A DNA stretch of 64,000 nt. It comes from QYOJ01 sp964616825. Lineage in GTDB: Bacteria > Bacteroidota > Bacteroidia > Bacteroidales > FEN-979. The DNA lies in NCBI GenBank assembly GCA_964616825.1, contig CAZTSX010000013.1, positions 1 through 64,000 of the forward strand, read 5' to 3'. Under the pieces are notes generated by a model. That model had not been told where the DNA came from, did no database searches, and saw only the letters and a list, made by a program, of their open reading frames with translations. Every line of letters starts with the position of its first letter. Position 1 is the first letter of the stretch. Positions 1-7,942 of this stretch are shown in pieces. The translations under genes and the position numbers were made by a program.

Positions 1-111
1 GAAAATTCCTAATGACCAAATTAAAAGTATTAAAATAGTGGTATTACGAATTTTAACATGAGTGAAATTTTTCATAATGCAAAAGTTTGTAGGTTAAAGA
101 AATACTTCCTG

Positions 112-210
112 TCAATATGTGTTTTCCTGTGGACGTTCTACCCAATATTCTTGAGCAGCCATTCCGCTAAATAAAAGGAATCCAACGATAATTAACAATA
201 TTCTCTTCAT
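112..210 (-). CDS. Possible small secreted peptide (32 aa) or truncated N-terminus
   Basis: I found this ORF by reading the minus strand; it is too short for usual gene calling. It starts MKRILLIIVGFLLFSGMAAQ, a convincing signal peptide (two Lys/Arg, a hydrophobic core, a small-residue cleavage region). Only 12 residues, EYWVERPQENTY, follow before a TGA stop. It lies downstream of and in the same direction as the response regulator gene. It could be a genuine mini-peptide or the start of a secreted protein truncated by a mutation. Nothing recognisable continues beyond the stop in the first 111 bases. Function unknown. Confidence 0.4.
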   Translation of the reverse strand: MKRILLIIVGFLLFSGMAAQEYWVERPQENTY

Positions 211-368
211 GGCTTATAATTTTAGATTAATTGAACTGAAAAAATTAACGATAAAACTACAATCAATAATAGACTGAATAAATACCAGATAATAAGTAAT
301 TTAATACCTATTCATAAGGAAAATGACCTGATTGAAGGTCTAGGGAAAAGAGAATGAAGAGTTAATGG

Positions 369-953
369 CTACTGATACAACAGATGAAAAAACTCAGCAA
401 ACGACTTTATGCCGGTTTTTTTCAGGATGTTTCTGCGGTGTGAATCAACAGTAAGCTTACTAATAAAAAGCTCCTCAGCGATATCCTGGCTGGTTTTGCA
501 TTGCAGAATTAGATTAAGAACATCTTTCTCTCTTGAACTGAGTTGATCTAAAATTGGAGAGTGTGTGGATCGATCAACAGAAGTACTTCGCCTGGTTTCA
601 TATTTTTGAATGCAGGCCTTGATCTCATCAATATCATATGGTTTCAACACATAGTCGAAAATAGACTCTTTTATGGCTTTTATGGCGTATTGACTAAATG
701 CTGTGACAAACACAAATATTGTGAATGCATTGGCTTCCCTTACCTTCTTAACGACCTCAAAGCCGCTCATTCGTGGCATCTCTATATCCACAAATACAAG
801 ATCTGGTCTTTCCTGCAAAATACGGGTAACTGCTTTTTCAGGAATCGATATCGTTTCGAGTATCTCTGTCTGAGGAAAATTGGCCAGGATCTGCTCCAAT
901 CTCTCCAGCGATGCAGGTTCGTCATCCACTAGCATACAGGTTATTTTTTTCAT
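369..953 (-). CDS. Two-component response regulator, REC + LuxR-type HTH
   Basis: A 194-residue response regulator. The N-terminal receiver domain (about residues 3-120) carries the acidic pair D10/D11, the phospho-acceptor D56 in the context FVDIEMP, and the conserved Lys in LKPYD. The C-terminal part (about 132-190) is a LuxR/NarL-type helix-turn-helix with the typical LSSREKDVL start and a recognition helix near SKLTVDSHRRNI. It should bind DNA when phosphorylated. Its start codon overlaps the end of the upstream sensor kinase gene by 4 bases (950-953), so the two are translationally coupled and form a cognate pair. The combination is slightly unusual: LytS-type kinases more often pair with LytTR regulators than LuxR ones. 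The target genes are not evident. Confidence 0.9.
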   Translation of the reverse strand: MKKITCMLVDDEPASLERLEQILANFPQTEILETISIPEKAVTRILQERPDLVFVDIEMPRMSGFEVVKKVREANAFTIFVFVTAFSQYAIKAIKESIFDYVLKPYDIDEIKACIQKYETRRSTSVDRSTHSPILDQLSSREKDVLNLILQCKTSQDIAEELFISKLTVDSHRRNILKKTGIKSFAEFFHLLYQ

Positions 954-3061
954 CTCTCAAACATGTTTTTGAATTTCTGCCTGGGTTTCACCAGTGTGAT
1001 ATTAATTTCAACTTTTGTTCCGGCAGGTCGTGATTCATGAAATAAATCTATTATAGAATAATCGATTTTCACCTGTTTGATCTCTTGGTAAGCATTCAGG
1101 ATCTGGTCGATTATTTTCAATCCTTTTGTTGTAGAATCTGTGTCGAATTGCTTAGCCTTTTCCCTTCCAACTCCATTATCAGTTATCCTTATTTTTATTC
1201 CTTTTTCATTTCGTGTAATAATAATTTCAAGCATTCCTCCCCGATCCAGATGTCTTAATCCATGCTTGATCGAATTTTCGACAAACGTGTGGATCAACAT
1301 TTTTGGAATCAGGAAACCATCATCAACATTATCCTCAACTTTTACGTTATAATCGAACTTATCTGCATGTCTGAATTTTTCAAGATCCAGGTAATTTTGA
1401 ACAAACTCCAGTTCATTTTTGATTGTGATCTCAATGTTTTCGGAATTAATAATCGTGTTTCTGAGCAGTTTCGAATATTTGTCAAATACAGAAGAAGCTT
1501 TCTTTTGATCCTGGTTATAAAACAATGTTCCAATAGAATTGATCAGATTCAACGTAAAGTGAGGATCAATCTCGTTTTTAAAAGATTTTATCTGGAGGTT
1601 TGCGATCTTTCGCTCCGTTTCAAACTTATGCTGTGCCCGGGCATGCTGTAATTTTTGCAAGGTAAAAAATAGCAGATATAGAACAACAAATACAGCCAGG
1701 TATATCCCATATTTCAGATAGTATAACGGGTTTTGTTTATATGAATACAACAGATCATATCCGTTACACCTGAAAAAAATGAGATTTCCATCTGGTGATT
1801 TAACAATTGATTGAGATGCTATTCCAAGATCACTTATGTTATGTAACCGAACGGGATGTGAGAAATCGTTTCTAGTAATGATCATATCAGGCTGTGCTCT
1901 GTCTGAGAAAATGAATTCATCTGAACCGTCATCATCAAGATCAGATTGGTGTCCCAATCCAATTATTTCTCTTTCGAGCTCCACATAATCTGACATGTTT
2001 AGAGCGGTATCAATTTGTTTTATAACACCATCGTTCTGAATCAGATATAAATGGTTCTTGTCATTACCATTTCTCATGACAAGCATACCTCTATCGGGAT
2101 ATTCAAAATAAGGAATAACTCTTTCCTTGATAAGCCCACCATTTATATCGAACAATAGAAGCCTATTATCCATATCTTTAGTTCCCTGGTAAAATTGATA
2201 AACGATGAGGTATACTGAGTCCTTTGTCTGAATTGGCAACACTTTCACTCCTGACATATATTCCCCCAAAGGGATGGGATCAAACAGGTAATCAAGATTC
2301 TTATTAAAAACAACCAGCCATGCTTTCTGATCGCTATATGTTGGATACAATAGAGTATCACAATTTGTATAGGCATTTGTGTTGCAAATAAACTCATCAA
2401 CACCGTCCTTGTTCAGGTCAAATGCCATGGGTTTAAGAATGGGGAAACATGAGGGATTTGATTCTACCAGATCGGTCGTCCTTACATCATATGCATAAAT
2501 TTTACGAGGATAGGCAGTATACCCCGTAGAAATTGAAAAAACAAGGTCCTGGTATCCATCTCCATTTAAATCTGTTGCTTTTATAAACTGAACAAAGCAG
2601 TCGTTGATATCATTTTGTTTTTTATACCAATCGATCTTTGTGTGAAGAAAACTTGTCTCACCCGAAGCATAAGGATTTATTCCGTTTAGATAGACACTAT
2701 CATTTAAAACTGTTAAAAAATAGAGCTCAACAAGACTGTCGTGATCGTAATCAGCAAAAAAATAAAAATCACCCACTCCATATTCACCTTGATGATCCCA
2801 TTGGTCAACGATTCTATCATTCTCCCAAATAATTAAGTGCGGTTGCTCCTGGTCGGCAAAAAAAACTATTCGATTACTATTTCCACTATTCTTCAAATCA
2901 TGATATACAGTAACTTCCGACAAATTAGTTTTTTCTGAAGATATCAGTCTCGCATTGTATTTGTTAAATATTGGAGGGAGTAAAAGGATGATAACCAATC
3001 CAATTACCAAACTTAAAGTAATAGGTTGTAATACAATTCGTAGAATTGTTTTACGAATCAT
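950..3061 (-). CDS. LytS-like sensor histidine kinase with FG-GAP-like sensor domain
   Basis: A 703-residue membrane kinase. Residues about 8-30 form an N-terminal membrane anchor. About 400 residues follow, outside the cytoplasm, with repeated Asp-rich blades (for example ADYDHDSLVELYF, TDLNGDGYQDLVF, FDLNKDGVDEFIC, SDLDDDGSDEFIF) typical of FG-GAP/VCBS beta-propeller repeats that bind calcium and often ligands. A second membrane helix lies near 447-467. The C-terminus is a His_kinase (PF06580-type) module with phospho-acceptor H501 in NEIDPHFTLNLIN and an HATPase domain with the N box FVENSIKHGLRH and the G box DNGVGREKA. It phosphorylates the overlapping downstream regulator gene. The signal sensed is unknown; a surface sugar or protein ligand is only an inference. 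Confidence 0.88.
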   Translation of the reverse strand: MIRKTILRIVLQPITLSLVIGLVIILLLPPIFNKYNARLISSEKTNLSEVTVYHDLKNSGNSNRIVFFADQEQPHLIIWENDRIVDQWDHQGEYGVGDFYFFADYDHDSLVELYFLTVLNDSVYLNGINPYASGETSFLHTKIDWYKKQNDINDCFVQFIKATDLNGDGYQDLVFSISTGYTAYPRKIYAYDVRTTDLVESNPSCFPILKPMAFDLNKDGVDEFICNTNAYTNCDTLLYPTYSDQKAWLVVFNKNLDYLFDPIPLGEYMSGVKVLPIQTKDSVYLIVYQFYQGTKDMDNRLLLFDINGGLIKERVIPYFEYPDRGMLVMRNGNDKNHLYLIQNDGVIKQIDTALNMSDYVELEREIIGLGHQSDLDDDGSDEFIFSDRAQPDMIITRNDFSHPVRLHNISDLGIASQSIVKSPDGNLIFFRCNGYDLLYSYKQNPLYYLKYGIYLAVFVVLYLLFFTLQKLQHARAQHKFETERKIANLQIKSFKNEIDPHFTLNLINSIGTLFYNQDQKKASSVFDKYSKLLRNTIINSENIEITIKNELEFVQNYLDLEKFRHADKFDYNVKVEDNVDDGFLIPKMLIHTFVENSIKHGLRHLDRGGMLEIIITRNEKGIKIRITDNGVGREKAKQFDTDSTTKGLKIIDQILNAYQEIKQVKIDYSIIDLFHESRPAGTKVEINITLVKPRQKFKNMFER

Positions 3062-3101
3062 AAAGAATGAGGATTTACCTGATTACACATCTACCCTATG
3101 T

Positions 3102-3139
3102 CATTACAAATGTAATGCATTTTAAATCATATTCCGCAA
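3102..3139 (-). promoter_or_regulatory. Candidate promoter with palindrome for the kinase/regulator operon
   Basis: On the minus strand TACATTTG (3107-3114) matches the Bacteroidota -7 box TAnnTTTG, 46 bases upstream of the kinase ATG. A TTG (3137-3139) lies 22 bases further upstream as a possible -33 element. The -7 box sits inside a palindrome, CATTACA-AA-TGTAATG (3102-3117), which could be an operator, perhaps for autoregulation. This is pattern matching only. Confidence 0.4.
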
Positions 3140-3193
3140 TATATTTATTGGTTTATATTTGTTTAGGAAATAAAAAAAAGAATGAATACAACC

Positions 3194-3204
3194 ATCCCGG
3201 AGGG
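3194..3204. repeat. Partial copy of the ATCCCGGAGGGAT palindromic word
   Basis: ATCCCGGAGGG followed by T. The fuller palindrome ATCCCGGAGGGAT is at 3897-3909. I recall this short palindrome as a frequent intergenic word in Bacteroidota genomes, but two copies here are weak evidence on their own. Confidence 0.35.
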
Positions 3205-3421
3205 TCGTTGAGCAAATCAAACAAGATAAATCAATAAATCTCATCTCAATAATTATATGAAAATCCTGTGTCTCCGTTTTATTGGTAAGCTCATCTCTAT
3301 CAACATCTTTCAGTAACTTATCCTTAGCTTCAATCAATGGATCATACCAATCGATTATCGTCTTGATCCATGCCAGCCATACTACTAGTTCCTATGGTTA
3401 AATAAACCTAGCTTAATAAAT

Positions 3422-3721
3422 CTATCGGAGTTTCAGATTATTTTTTTCTTGCAATACAGCCTCCGCATCTCCCCGGCGAATCAGCACCCTGCCACCAGCG
3501 TTATGAGCTTTTATTTTACCCTGTTTGATCCACCTATGAAGAGTGTTGGTAGTAATATGTAGTAACTCGCATACCTGTTTTCGTGTTAGGATCTCCTGGG
3601 GATTTGGATTTGATAAGGAATTACTCATCCGTTTGATCTCTTGTAGGATCTTTTCGGTCAGCAGATCAAGAAAATCTTCTACTGTAATTCCATCTGTGAT
3701 GATTTTTTGGTTTTTGTACAT
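3422..3721 (-). CDS. Excisionase-family helix-turn-helix DNA-binding protein
   Basis: A small DNA-binding protein of 99 residues if it starts at the ATG at 3719-3721. The frame stays open to 3823, but those 34 extra residues look unrelated to the family. The C-terminal half holds a MerR/excisionase-type winged HTH: ILTRKQVCELLHITTNTLHR (helix-turn-helix), then WIKQGKIKAHNAGGRVLIRR, where the wing and the Arg residues contact DNA. The N-terminal half is a helical segment often seen ahead of this HTH in Bacteroidota mobile elements. Such proteins serve as excision factors or small regulators in integrative elements. Here no integrase or mobilisation gene is adjacent, so it may be a relic beside the tRNA-Lys gene. 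Confidence 0.75.
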   Translation of the reverse strand: MYKNQKIITDGITVEDFLDLLTEKILQEIKRMSNSLSNPNPQEILTRKQVCELLHITTNTLHRWIKQGKIKAHNAGGRVLIRRGDAEAVLQEKNNLKLR

Positions 3722-3847
3722 GATTCCGTTGTTTTTTAATATTTCATATTCACGAGTGAAAGTATTTCTATGCTTCAAATTTGATCCGAATTTACCCAGG
3801 AATTTATGGAAATTTGGAGACACCTCTGGCGGTACCCATGTAAAATT

Positions 3848-3880
3848 AAAGCCCTGTAAGCGCTTTGTTTACAGGGCTTT
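3848..3880. terminator. Strong orphan hairpin, terminator-like
   Basis: A perfect 12-bp inverted repeat: AAAGCCCTGTAA (3848-3859) and TTACAGGGCTTT (3869-3880) around a 9-base loop. On the minus strand the run TTTAATTTTA follows, giving a rho-independent shape. No gene ends here now, which suggests that the gene it served has been lost. Confidence 0.6.
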
Positions 3881-3896
3881 GCTATATTTTATTGCG

Positions 3897-3909
3897 ATCC
3901 CGGAGGGAT
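3897..3909. repeat. Palindromic ATCCCGGAGGGAT element
   Basis: A 13-base near-perfect palindrome (ATCCC-GGA-GGGAT). A shorter version occurs at 3194-3204. It may be a REP-like dispersed word of the genome. Confidence 0.4.
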
Positions 3910-4117
3910 TATCCTAATATCAGATTCTCTTTATACCCATATTCCAAAATAATTGAATTTACAGCCCTCTTTAGAGTCCTCTAGGACGATAAAAGGGTTA
4001 TAGAATACTGATCTGCAAAATTTTATGTCATTTAATTGTATCCGTAGCTGGAATTAAGCTCAAAATGAATTTATTCCTTTGATCCATGCTATTTCTGTAT
4101 GCAAATTTTATGCAAAT

Positions 4118-4154
4118 TTAAAAAGGGCTCCAACCTCGATGTGTTGAAACCCTT
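4118..4154 (-). terminator. Rho-independent terminator of tRNA-Lys
   Basis: On the minus strand the sequence after the tRNA 3' end forms a stem AAGGG..CAAC / GTTG..CCCTT with an 8-base loop ACATCGAG, followed by a T-rich stretch. It lies 11 bases downstream of the tRNA. Confidence 0.65.
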
Positions 4155-4164
4155 GTTATTACTG

Positions 4165-4237
<73 letters not shown>

Positions 4238-4303
4238 ATATGAGTTGCAAAGTTACAAGGATTTCAACTAACAGGAAAATGTACCAGGATTTTAAAGATG
4301 TGG

Positions 4304-4311
4304 TATCTTTG
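4304..4311 (+). promoter_or_regulatory. Candidate -7 box for meaB
   Basis: TATCTTTG matches the Bacteroidota -7 consensus TAnnTTTG, about 90 bases before the meaB ATG. No clear TTG lies at the usual upstream distance, so support is partial. The resulting leader would contain the CATCCAGT word repeats. Confidence 0.35.
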
Positions 4312-4355
4312 TACTAGATGCTCAATCCTCGATACTAGATACTGGATAAAAAAAT

Positions 4356-4387
4356 CATCCAGTCATCCAGTCATCCAGTTATCCAGC
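4356..4387. repeat. CATCCAGT word repeats upstream of meaB
   Basis: Three tandem copies of CATCCAGT (4356-4379) and a variant TATCCAGC. A related run (ATCCAGTAATCCAGTCATC) lies at 15121-15139. These belong to the short-word repeat class found in several places in this window, both between and inside genes. Confidence 0.7.
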
Positions 4388-4400
4388 ATCTGCTAAAGCG

Positions 4401-5609
4401 ATGGACAAAAACAAATACCACAAATCAGCCCTCAACCTCCAAAAAGGCATTGATCCTCCAGCAAAGGTCAACAAAGAAGCCGTCCGGAAATTGAAATCCA
4501 GGAAAAAAGGTATGCTCTCAGCAGATGAATATGTGCAGGGTGTCCTCGCCGGCGACCGGGCAATCCTCGGAAAAGCTATTACGCTGGTTGAAAGCTCCCA
4601 CCCTGAACATCAGAACCTCGCTCAGCAGATTATTGAAACATGTCTTCAGGGTCGAGATTCAAGATTCAAGACTCAAAGTTCAAAACTCAAGGTTCAAGAT
4701 AAAGATATAGACTCTCGAACAACGAGCATCGAGCACCGAGCATCGGGCATCCAGGATCCAACATCGAAAATCGAAAATCGAAAATCGTCAATCCGAGTGG
4801 GTATCACCGGCGTTCCGGGTGTAGGCAAGAGTACTTTCATTGAAACCCTTGGCAAACACATTACCGGCAACAGACATAAACTGGCAGTGCTGGCCGTGGA
4901 TCCGAGCAGCACCATCACCAAAGGAAGCATTCTGGGCGACAAGACACGGATGGAAGAACTTTCGGTCGATCCCAATGCCTTTATCCGTCCATCACCCTCT
5001 GCAGGATCACTGGGCGGCGTTGCCCGGAAAACCCGCGAAACGATCCTTCTCTGTGAGGCAGCCGGATTTGATGTGATCTTTATAGAAACAGTAGGTGTCG
5101 GGCAATCGGAAACAGCTGTAAAATCGATGGTCGATTTCTTCCTGCTCCTCATGCTGGCCGGCGCAGGCGATGAATTGCAGGGAATCAAACGGGGTATCAT
5201 CGAGATGGCCGATGCCATCATTATAAATAAAGCCGACGGAGATAACCTCCGGAAAGCAAAAGTGGCTGCCATGCAATACAGTTCTGCCCTTCATCTCTTC
5301 CCTCCGTCCGGAACCGGATGGACCCCGGTAGTGGATATCTGCTCGGCCACAACCGGCTCCGGGATTCCTGAAACATGGAATATCATTGAAAACTTCCGGA
5401 AGATAATGATCCGAAACGGTCATTTTCAGCAAACACGGTTGGAGCAAAACAAGCGAGTATTAGACCGGGCTATCGAAGAGGGACTTCAGGAGAGGTTCTA
5501 CAAAAATGCCGCTGTACAGAAAAAGATACGGAAACTGGAACAGCGGATTATCAATGGAACTATCAATCCGTATCAGGCAGCAACTGAACTGCTAAACCCG
5601 AAATCCTAA
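4401..5609 (+). CDS. meaB: Methylmalonyl-CoA mutase-associated GTPase MeaB (ArgK family)
   Basis: A G3E-family GTPase of 402 residues. It guards and reloads the B12 cofactor of methylmalonyl-CoA mutase in propionate/succinate metabolism. The Walker A loop is GVPGVGKST, followed by the family motif LAVDPSS, the conserved run FIRPSPSAGSLGGVARKT, the DVIFIETVGVGQSE switch region and the base-specificity motif NKADG. The C-terminal dimerisation helices are present. Compared with the usual 320-340 residues it is long: about 47 residues (roughly 85-131) are encoded by short word repeats inserted just before the SIRVGITGVPG strand. All catalytic motifs are intact, so it should be functional. The mutase subunits are not in this window. 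Confidence 0.95.
   Translation: MDKNKYHKSALNLQKGIDPPAKVNKEAVRKLKSRKKGMLSADEYVQGVLAGDRAILGKAITLVESSHPEHQNLAQQIIETCLQGRDSRFKTQSSKLKVQDKDIDSRTTSIEHRASGIQDPTSKIENRKSSIRVGITGVPGVGKSTFIETLGKHITGNRHKLAVLAVDPSSTITKGSILGDKTRMEELSVDPNAFIRPSPSAGSLGGVARKTRETILLCEAAGFDVIFIETVGVGQSETAVKSMVDFFLLLMLAGAGDELQGIKRGIIEMADAIIINKADGDNLRKAKVAAMQYSSALHLFPPSGTGWTPVVDICSATTGSGIPETWNIIENFRKIMIRNGHFQQTRLEQNKRVLDRAIEEGLQERFYKNAAVQKKIRKLEQRIINGTINPYQAATELLNPKS
4655..4795 (+). repeat. Word-repeat insertion inside meaB
   Basis: Three blocks of 7-8 base words lie in frame in the coding sequence: GATTCAA-type words (about 4655-4700), CGAGCATC-type words (about 4721-4760) and ATCGAAA words (about 4773-4795). They encode a low-complexity Ser/Lys/Arg-rich segment between an N-terminal helix and the first strand of the GTPase domain, where other MeaB proteins have only a short linker. 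Confidence 0.8.
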
Positions 5610-5733
5610 TTTCTAAATACTAAATAAATTCCAAGCACCAAATCCAAATGATCAAAACAGAATTGCTAAGAGTTGTTCAGAATTTTGAACATTTACTATT
5701 TGGATTTGTTTCGGATTTAGAAATTAGGATTTA
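5601..5733. repeat. Long imperfect hairpin element at convergent gene ends
   Basis: An 18-bp perfect inverted repeat, AAATCCTAATTTCTAAAT (5601-5618) and its complement (5715-5732), with a second inner inverted pair CAAATCCAAAT (5639-5649) and ATTTGGATTTG (5698-5708). The outer arm begins inside the last codons of meaB. It lies between the convergent meaB and hybrid kinase genes and could act as a bidirectional terminator or be a MITE/REP-like repeat. Confidence 0.65.
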
Positions 5734-5764
5734 GATATTTGGAAGCCCCCTTCAGTGGTTTGGA

Positions 5765-7360
5765 TTATCTTTTCTTCAAAAACGGCGATATCGCCCAGAA
5801 AAGTTCTGTCGGATTAAAAGGCTTGGTGATAAATCCGCTCATGCCATAATTGAAGATTTTCTCCCTGTCTTCGAGGAATACAGAAGCTGTCAGGGCGATG
5901 ATCGGCAGCTCCTGGTAGTATTTATCCTTTTCCGCTCTGATCTTCTCGGTCGCTTCATACCCGCTCATCTCAGGCATATGGAGGTCCATCAAAATCAGGT
6001 CGTACTTTTTCTTCAGTGCTTTATCAACAGCCACCCGTCCGTTTTCTGCAATATCGTAACTGGCTTCCCACTTTGCGAGGTATTTCGATACAATCTTCTG
6101 GTTAACAAGGTTGTCTTCCACTACCAATACTTCCAGCCCGTTGAGACTGTGCAGGGCTGATGATAGTTGACCGCCATCCTTGACATGGCTTTTGCTGCTG
6201 ATCTTGAAAGGTAGTGTAAAGAAGAAGACGCTTCCCTCCCCTTCTTTACTCTTCAACTTGAGTTCGCCTCCCTGAAGTTCGACCAGCTTGTGGGTAATCG
6301 CAAGACCCAGTCCTGTACCGCCATATTTTCTTGTTGTGGAAGAACTGGCCTGGGTGAAGCTCTCAAAAACCATTTTGATCTTATCTTTTGGGATGCCAAT
6401 CCCTGTATCGGTGATCTTGAATTCAATATCTATCCGGGAGTTGTGTTTCTTCTTCTGATTAGCCTCAATGATAATTCCGCCTTTCTCTGTAAATCTCACG
6501 GCATTACCAACCAGGTTGATAAGGATTTGCGTCAGCCTGACAGAGTCGCCAATGACAACAGGTGGTATCTTCTCATCTATGATATTTTCTATTTTCAATT
6601 TTCGCTGATTCGCCTCATAATCAAAGCTTTGCTTGATTCCGATAATCAATTTTCTCAACTCGAATTCCACTGTCTCAAATGAGATCTTTCCTGCATCGAT
6701 CTTGGAGTAGTCCAGGATATCATTGACAATCCGCAGAAGGCTGTCAGAAGAGAATTTAAGGATATCCATGCTCTCAATTTGCTCTTCGTGAGGGTGTTCA
6801 TCCTTGAGGAGATTAATTGTATTGATGATGGCATTCAATGGCGTCCGGATCTCATGGCTCATCGTGGAGAGAAATTTTTGCTTCGCACGGCTCGCATCTT
6901 CAGCCAGGTCTTTCGCTTTTTTCAGGTCCATTTCGATCCGTTCTCTCCAGATGATCTCATCTTCGAGGCTTTTACGGTGTCGGTACAGGTTCATAAAGAC
7001 ACTCACTTTGCCAATCAGGATATCGGGAATAATTGGTTTCGTAATGAAATCAACCGCTCCCGATTTGATCCCTTTCACTTTATAATAATCCTCATGATAA
7101 AAAGCCGTGATATAGATGATTGGCATAATTTCGTTGTGAGGATCTTTCCTGATATTCTCTACAGTCTCAAACCCATCCATACCCGGCATATGCACATCCA
7201 TCAGGATCATGGCAAATTCTGTGTCATGAGCCAACTTGATTGCCTCTGGTCCGGATGAGGCCCGGACAAATTCAATATCAAGATCAATCAACATCTCTTC
7301 AAGAACGATGATGTTCTTAATCCGGTCGTCAACGATCAGAATTTTTGGTTTCTTGTTCAT
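5765..7360 (-). CDS. Hybrid histidine kinase, REC-HisKA-HATPase-REC
   Basis: A soluble 531-residue hybrid kinase with no membrane helix. Residues 5-125 form a receiver domain with phospho-acceptor D55 (ILMDVHMPGMDGF). A short coiled coil (about 130-162) leads to the HisKA domain with H169 in FLSTMSHEIRTPLNA. The HATPase domain (about 275-385) has the N box ILINLVGNAVRF, DTGIGIP and GGTGLGLAI. A second receiver (about 408-528) carries D459 in LILMDLHMPEMSGY. Phosphate probably flows from the kinase to REC2, with REC1 taking input from another kinase. It overlaps the CheB-like gene by 4 bases (7357-7360), so it belongs to the cheR-cheB operon. Its output is unknown because no DNA-binding domain is attached. 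Confidence 0.93.
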   Translation of the reverse strand: MNKKPKILIVDDRIKNIIVLEEMLIDLDIEFVRASSGPEAIKLAHDTEFAMILMDVHMPGMDGFETVENIRKDPHNEIMPIIYITAFYHEDYYKVKGIKSGAVDFITKPIIPDILIGKVSVFMNLYRHRKSLEDEIIWRERIEMDLKKAKDLAEDASRAKQKFLSTMSHEIRTPLNAIINTINLLKDEHPHEEQIESMDILKFSSDSLLRIVNDILDYSKIDAGKISFETVEFELRKLIIGIKQSFDYEANQRKLKIENIIDEKIPPVVIGDSVRLTQILINLVGNAVRFTEKGGIIIEANQKKKHNSRIDIEFKITDTGIGIPKDKIKMVFESFTQASSSTTRKYGGTGLGLAITHKLVELQGGELKLKSKEGEGSVFFFTLPFKISSKSHVKDGGQLSSALHSLNGLEVLVVEDNLVNQKIVSKYLAKWEASYDIAENGRVAVDKALKKKYDLILMDLHMPEMSGYEATEKIRAEKDKYYQELPIIALTASVFLEDREKIFNYGMSGFITKPFNPTELFWAISPFLKKR

Positions 7361-7929
7361 ATAATGCTATTCAAAAATTTTGCAATATTTTTCAATTTCA
7401 TGACATGGTCGACATTCGTAGCTTCAAGTGCTGAAGCAGGCATCGCGGCAGCTTCTGCCTCTTCAGGATCCTGGACAATAGTCAACCCTCCCATCTCCCT
7501 GATCTTTTTCAAACCCTTGCTCCCGTCGTTATTGGCTCCGGTTAGAATAATGCCGATCAAACCATCGGTGTATGCTTCTGCGGCTGTCTCAAATAACACA
7601 TCAATCGACGGTCGCGCATAGTTTACCCGCTCCCCAACCGTCAGCGTAAATGACCTGTCGCTTTCGATCAGGAGATGGTAGTTTGGCGGTGCAATATACG
7701 CAATACCGTTTTGGGGAGTCTCCTTTTCATCTGCCTCCTTCACTTTAATTTTTTTCAGGTTATCCAGTAACGACGGAAGGTAACTATCAGTATCTGCGCT
7801 TATATGCTGAACGATGATGATCGGGAGTGGAAACGTTTTATCCAATTCCGTAAAGACTGTCTTTAGCGCATTCAGTCCTCCTGCCGAGGAGCCAATTACA
7901 ACTGCCTGAAAATTTTTCCTCTTTATCAA
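7357..7929 (-). CDS. CheB-type methylesterase (catalytic domain only)
   Basis: A 190-residue stand-alone CheB catalytic domain that removes methyl groups from, or deamidates, glutamyl residues of receptor proteins. The catalytic triad is visible: S15 in IGSSAGG, H42 in IVQHISADT and D135 in LTGANNDGS. Classic CheB has an N-terminal receiver domain; it is absent here, so control must come from elsewhere, perhaps from the downstream hybrid kinase. The gene lies 13 bases after cheR and overlaps the kinase by 4 bases. No chemoreceptor, CheA or CheW is present in this window. Confidence 0.92.
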   Translation of the reverse strand: MIKRKNFQAVVIGSSAGGLNALKTVFTELDKTFPLPIIIVQHISADTDSYLPSLLDNLKKIKVKEADEKETPQNGIAYIAPPNYHLLIESDRSFTLTVGERVNYARPSIDVLFETAAEAYTDGLIGIILTGANNDGSKGLKKIREMGGLTIVQDPEEAEAAAMPASALEATNVDHVMKLKNIAKFLNSII

Positions 7930-7942
7930 CGAGTTAAAATTA

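Larger units (their letters stand above)
3062..3421. other. Gene-poor stretch between sensor kinase and HTH gene
   Basis: About 360 bases without a credible gene. The right end of the kinase promoter is at 3102-3139. A 71-codon minus-strand frame at 3122-3337 has no recognisable motif and I do not accept it. ATCCCGGAGGG at 3194-3204 matches the core of the palindromic element at 3897-3909. Confidence 0.5.
3722..4164. other. Gene-poor stretch between HTH gene and tRNA-Lys
   Basis: About 440 bases with no credible ORF. It contains a 12-bp perfect hairpin (3848-3880), the ATCCCGGAGGGAT palindrome (3897-3909), a small hairpin GTCCTCTAGGAC (3976-3987), a tandem repeat ATGCAAATTT-T-ATGCAAATTT (4099-4119) and the tRNA terminator. 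The mix of orphan hairpins and an excisionase-like gene next to a tRNA resembles the eroded end of an integrated element. Confidence 0.5.

Noticed and set aside
3122..3337. 71-codon minus-strand frame upstream of the sensor kinase
   Set aside because: No recognisable motif or signal peptide, composition like random frame, and it overlaps the predicted kinase promoter region and the palindromic word.
3722..3823. Longer start for the excisionase-like gene
   Set aside because: The extra 34 residues do not resemble the family; the ATG at 3721 gives the usual small-protein length.
4694..5272. 192-codon minus-strand frame inside meaB
   Set aside because: Shadow of the meaB coding sequence, which has all GTPase motifs on the + strand.
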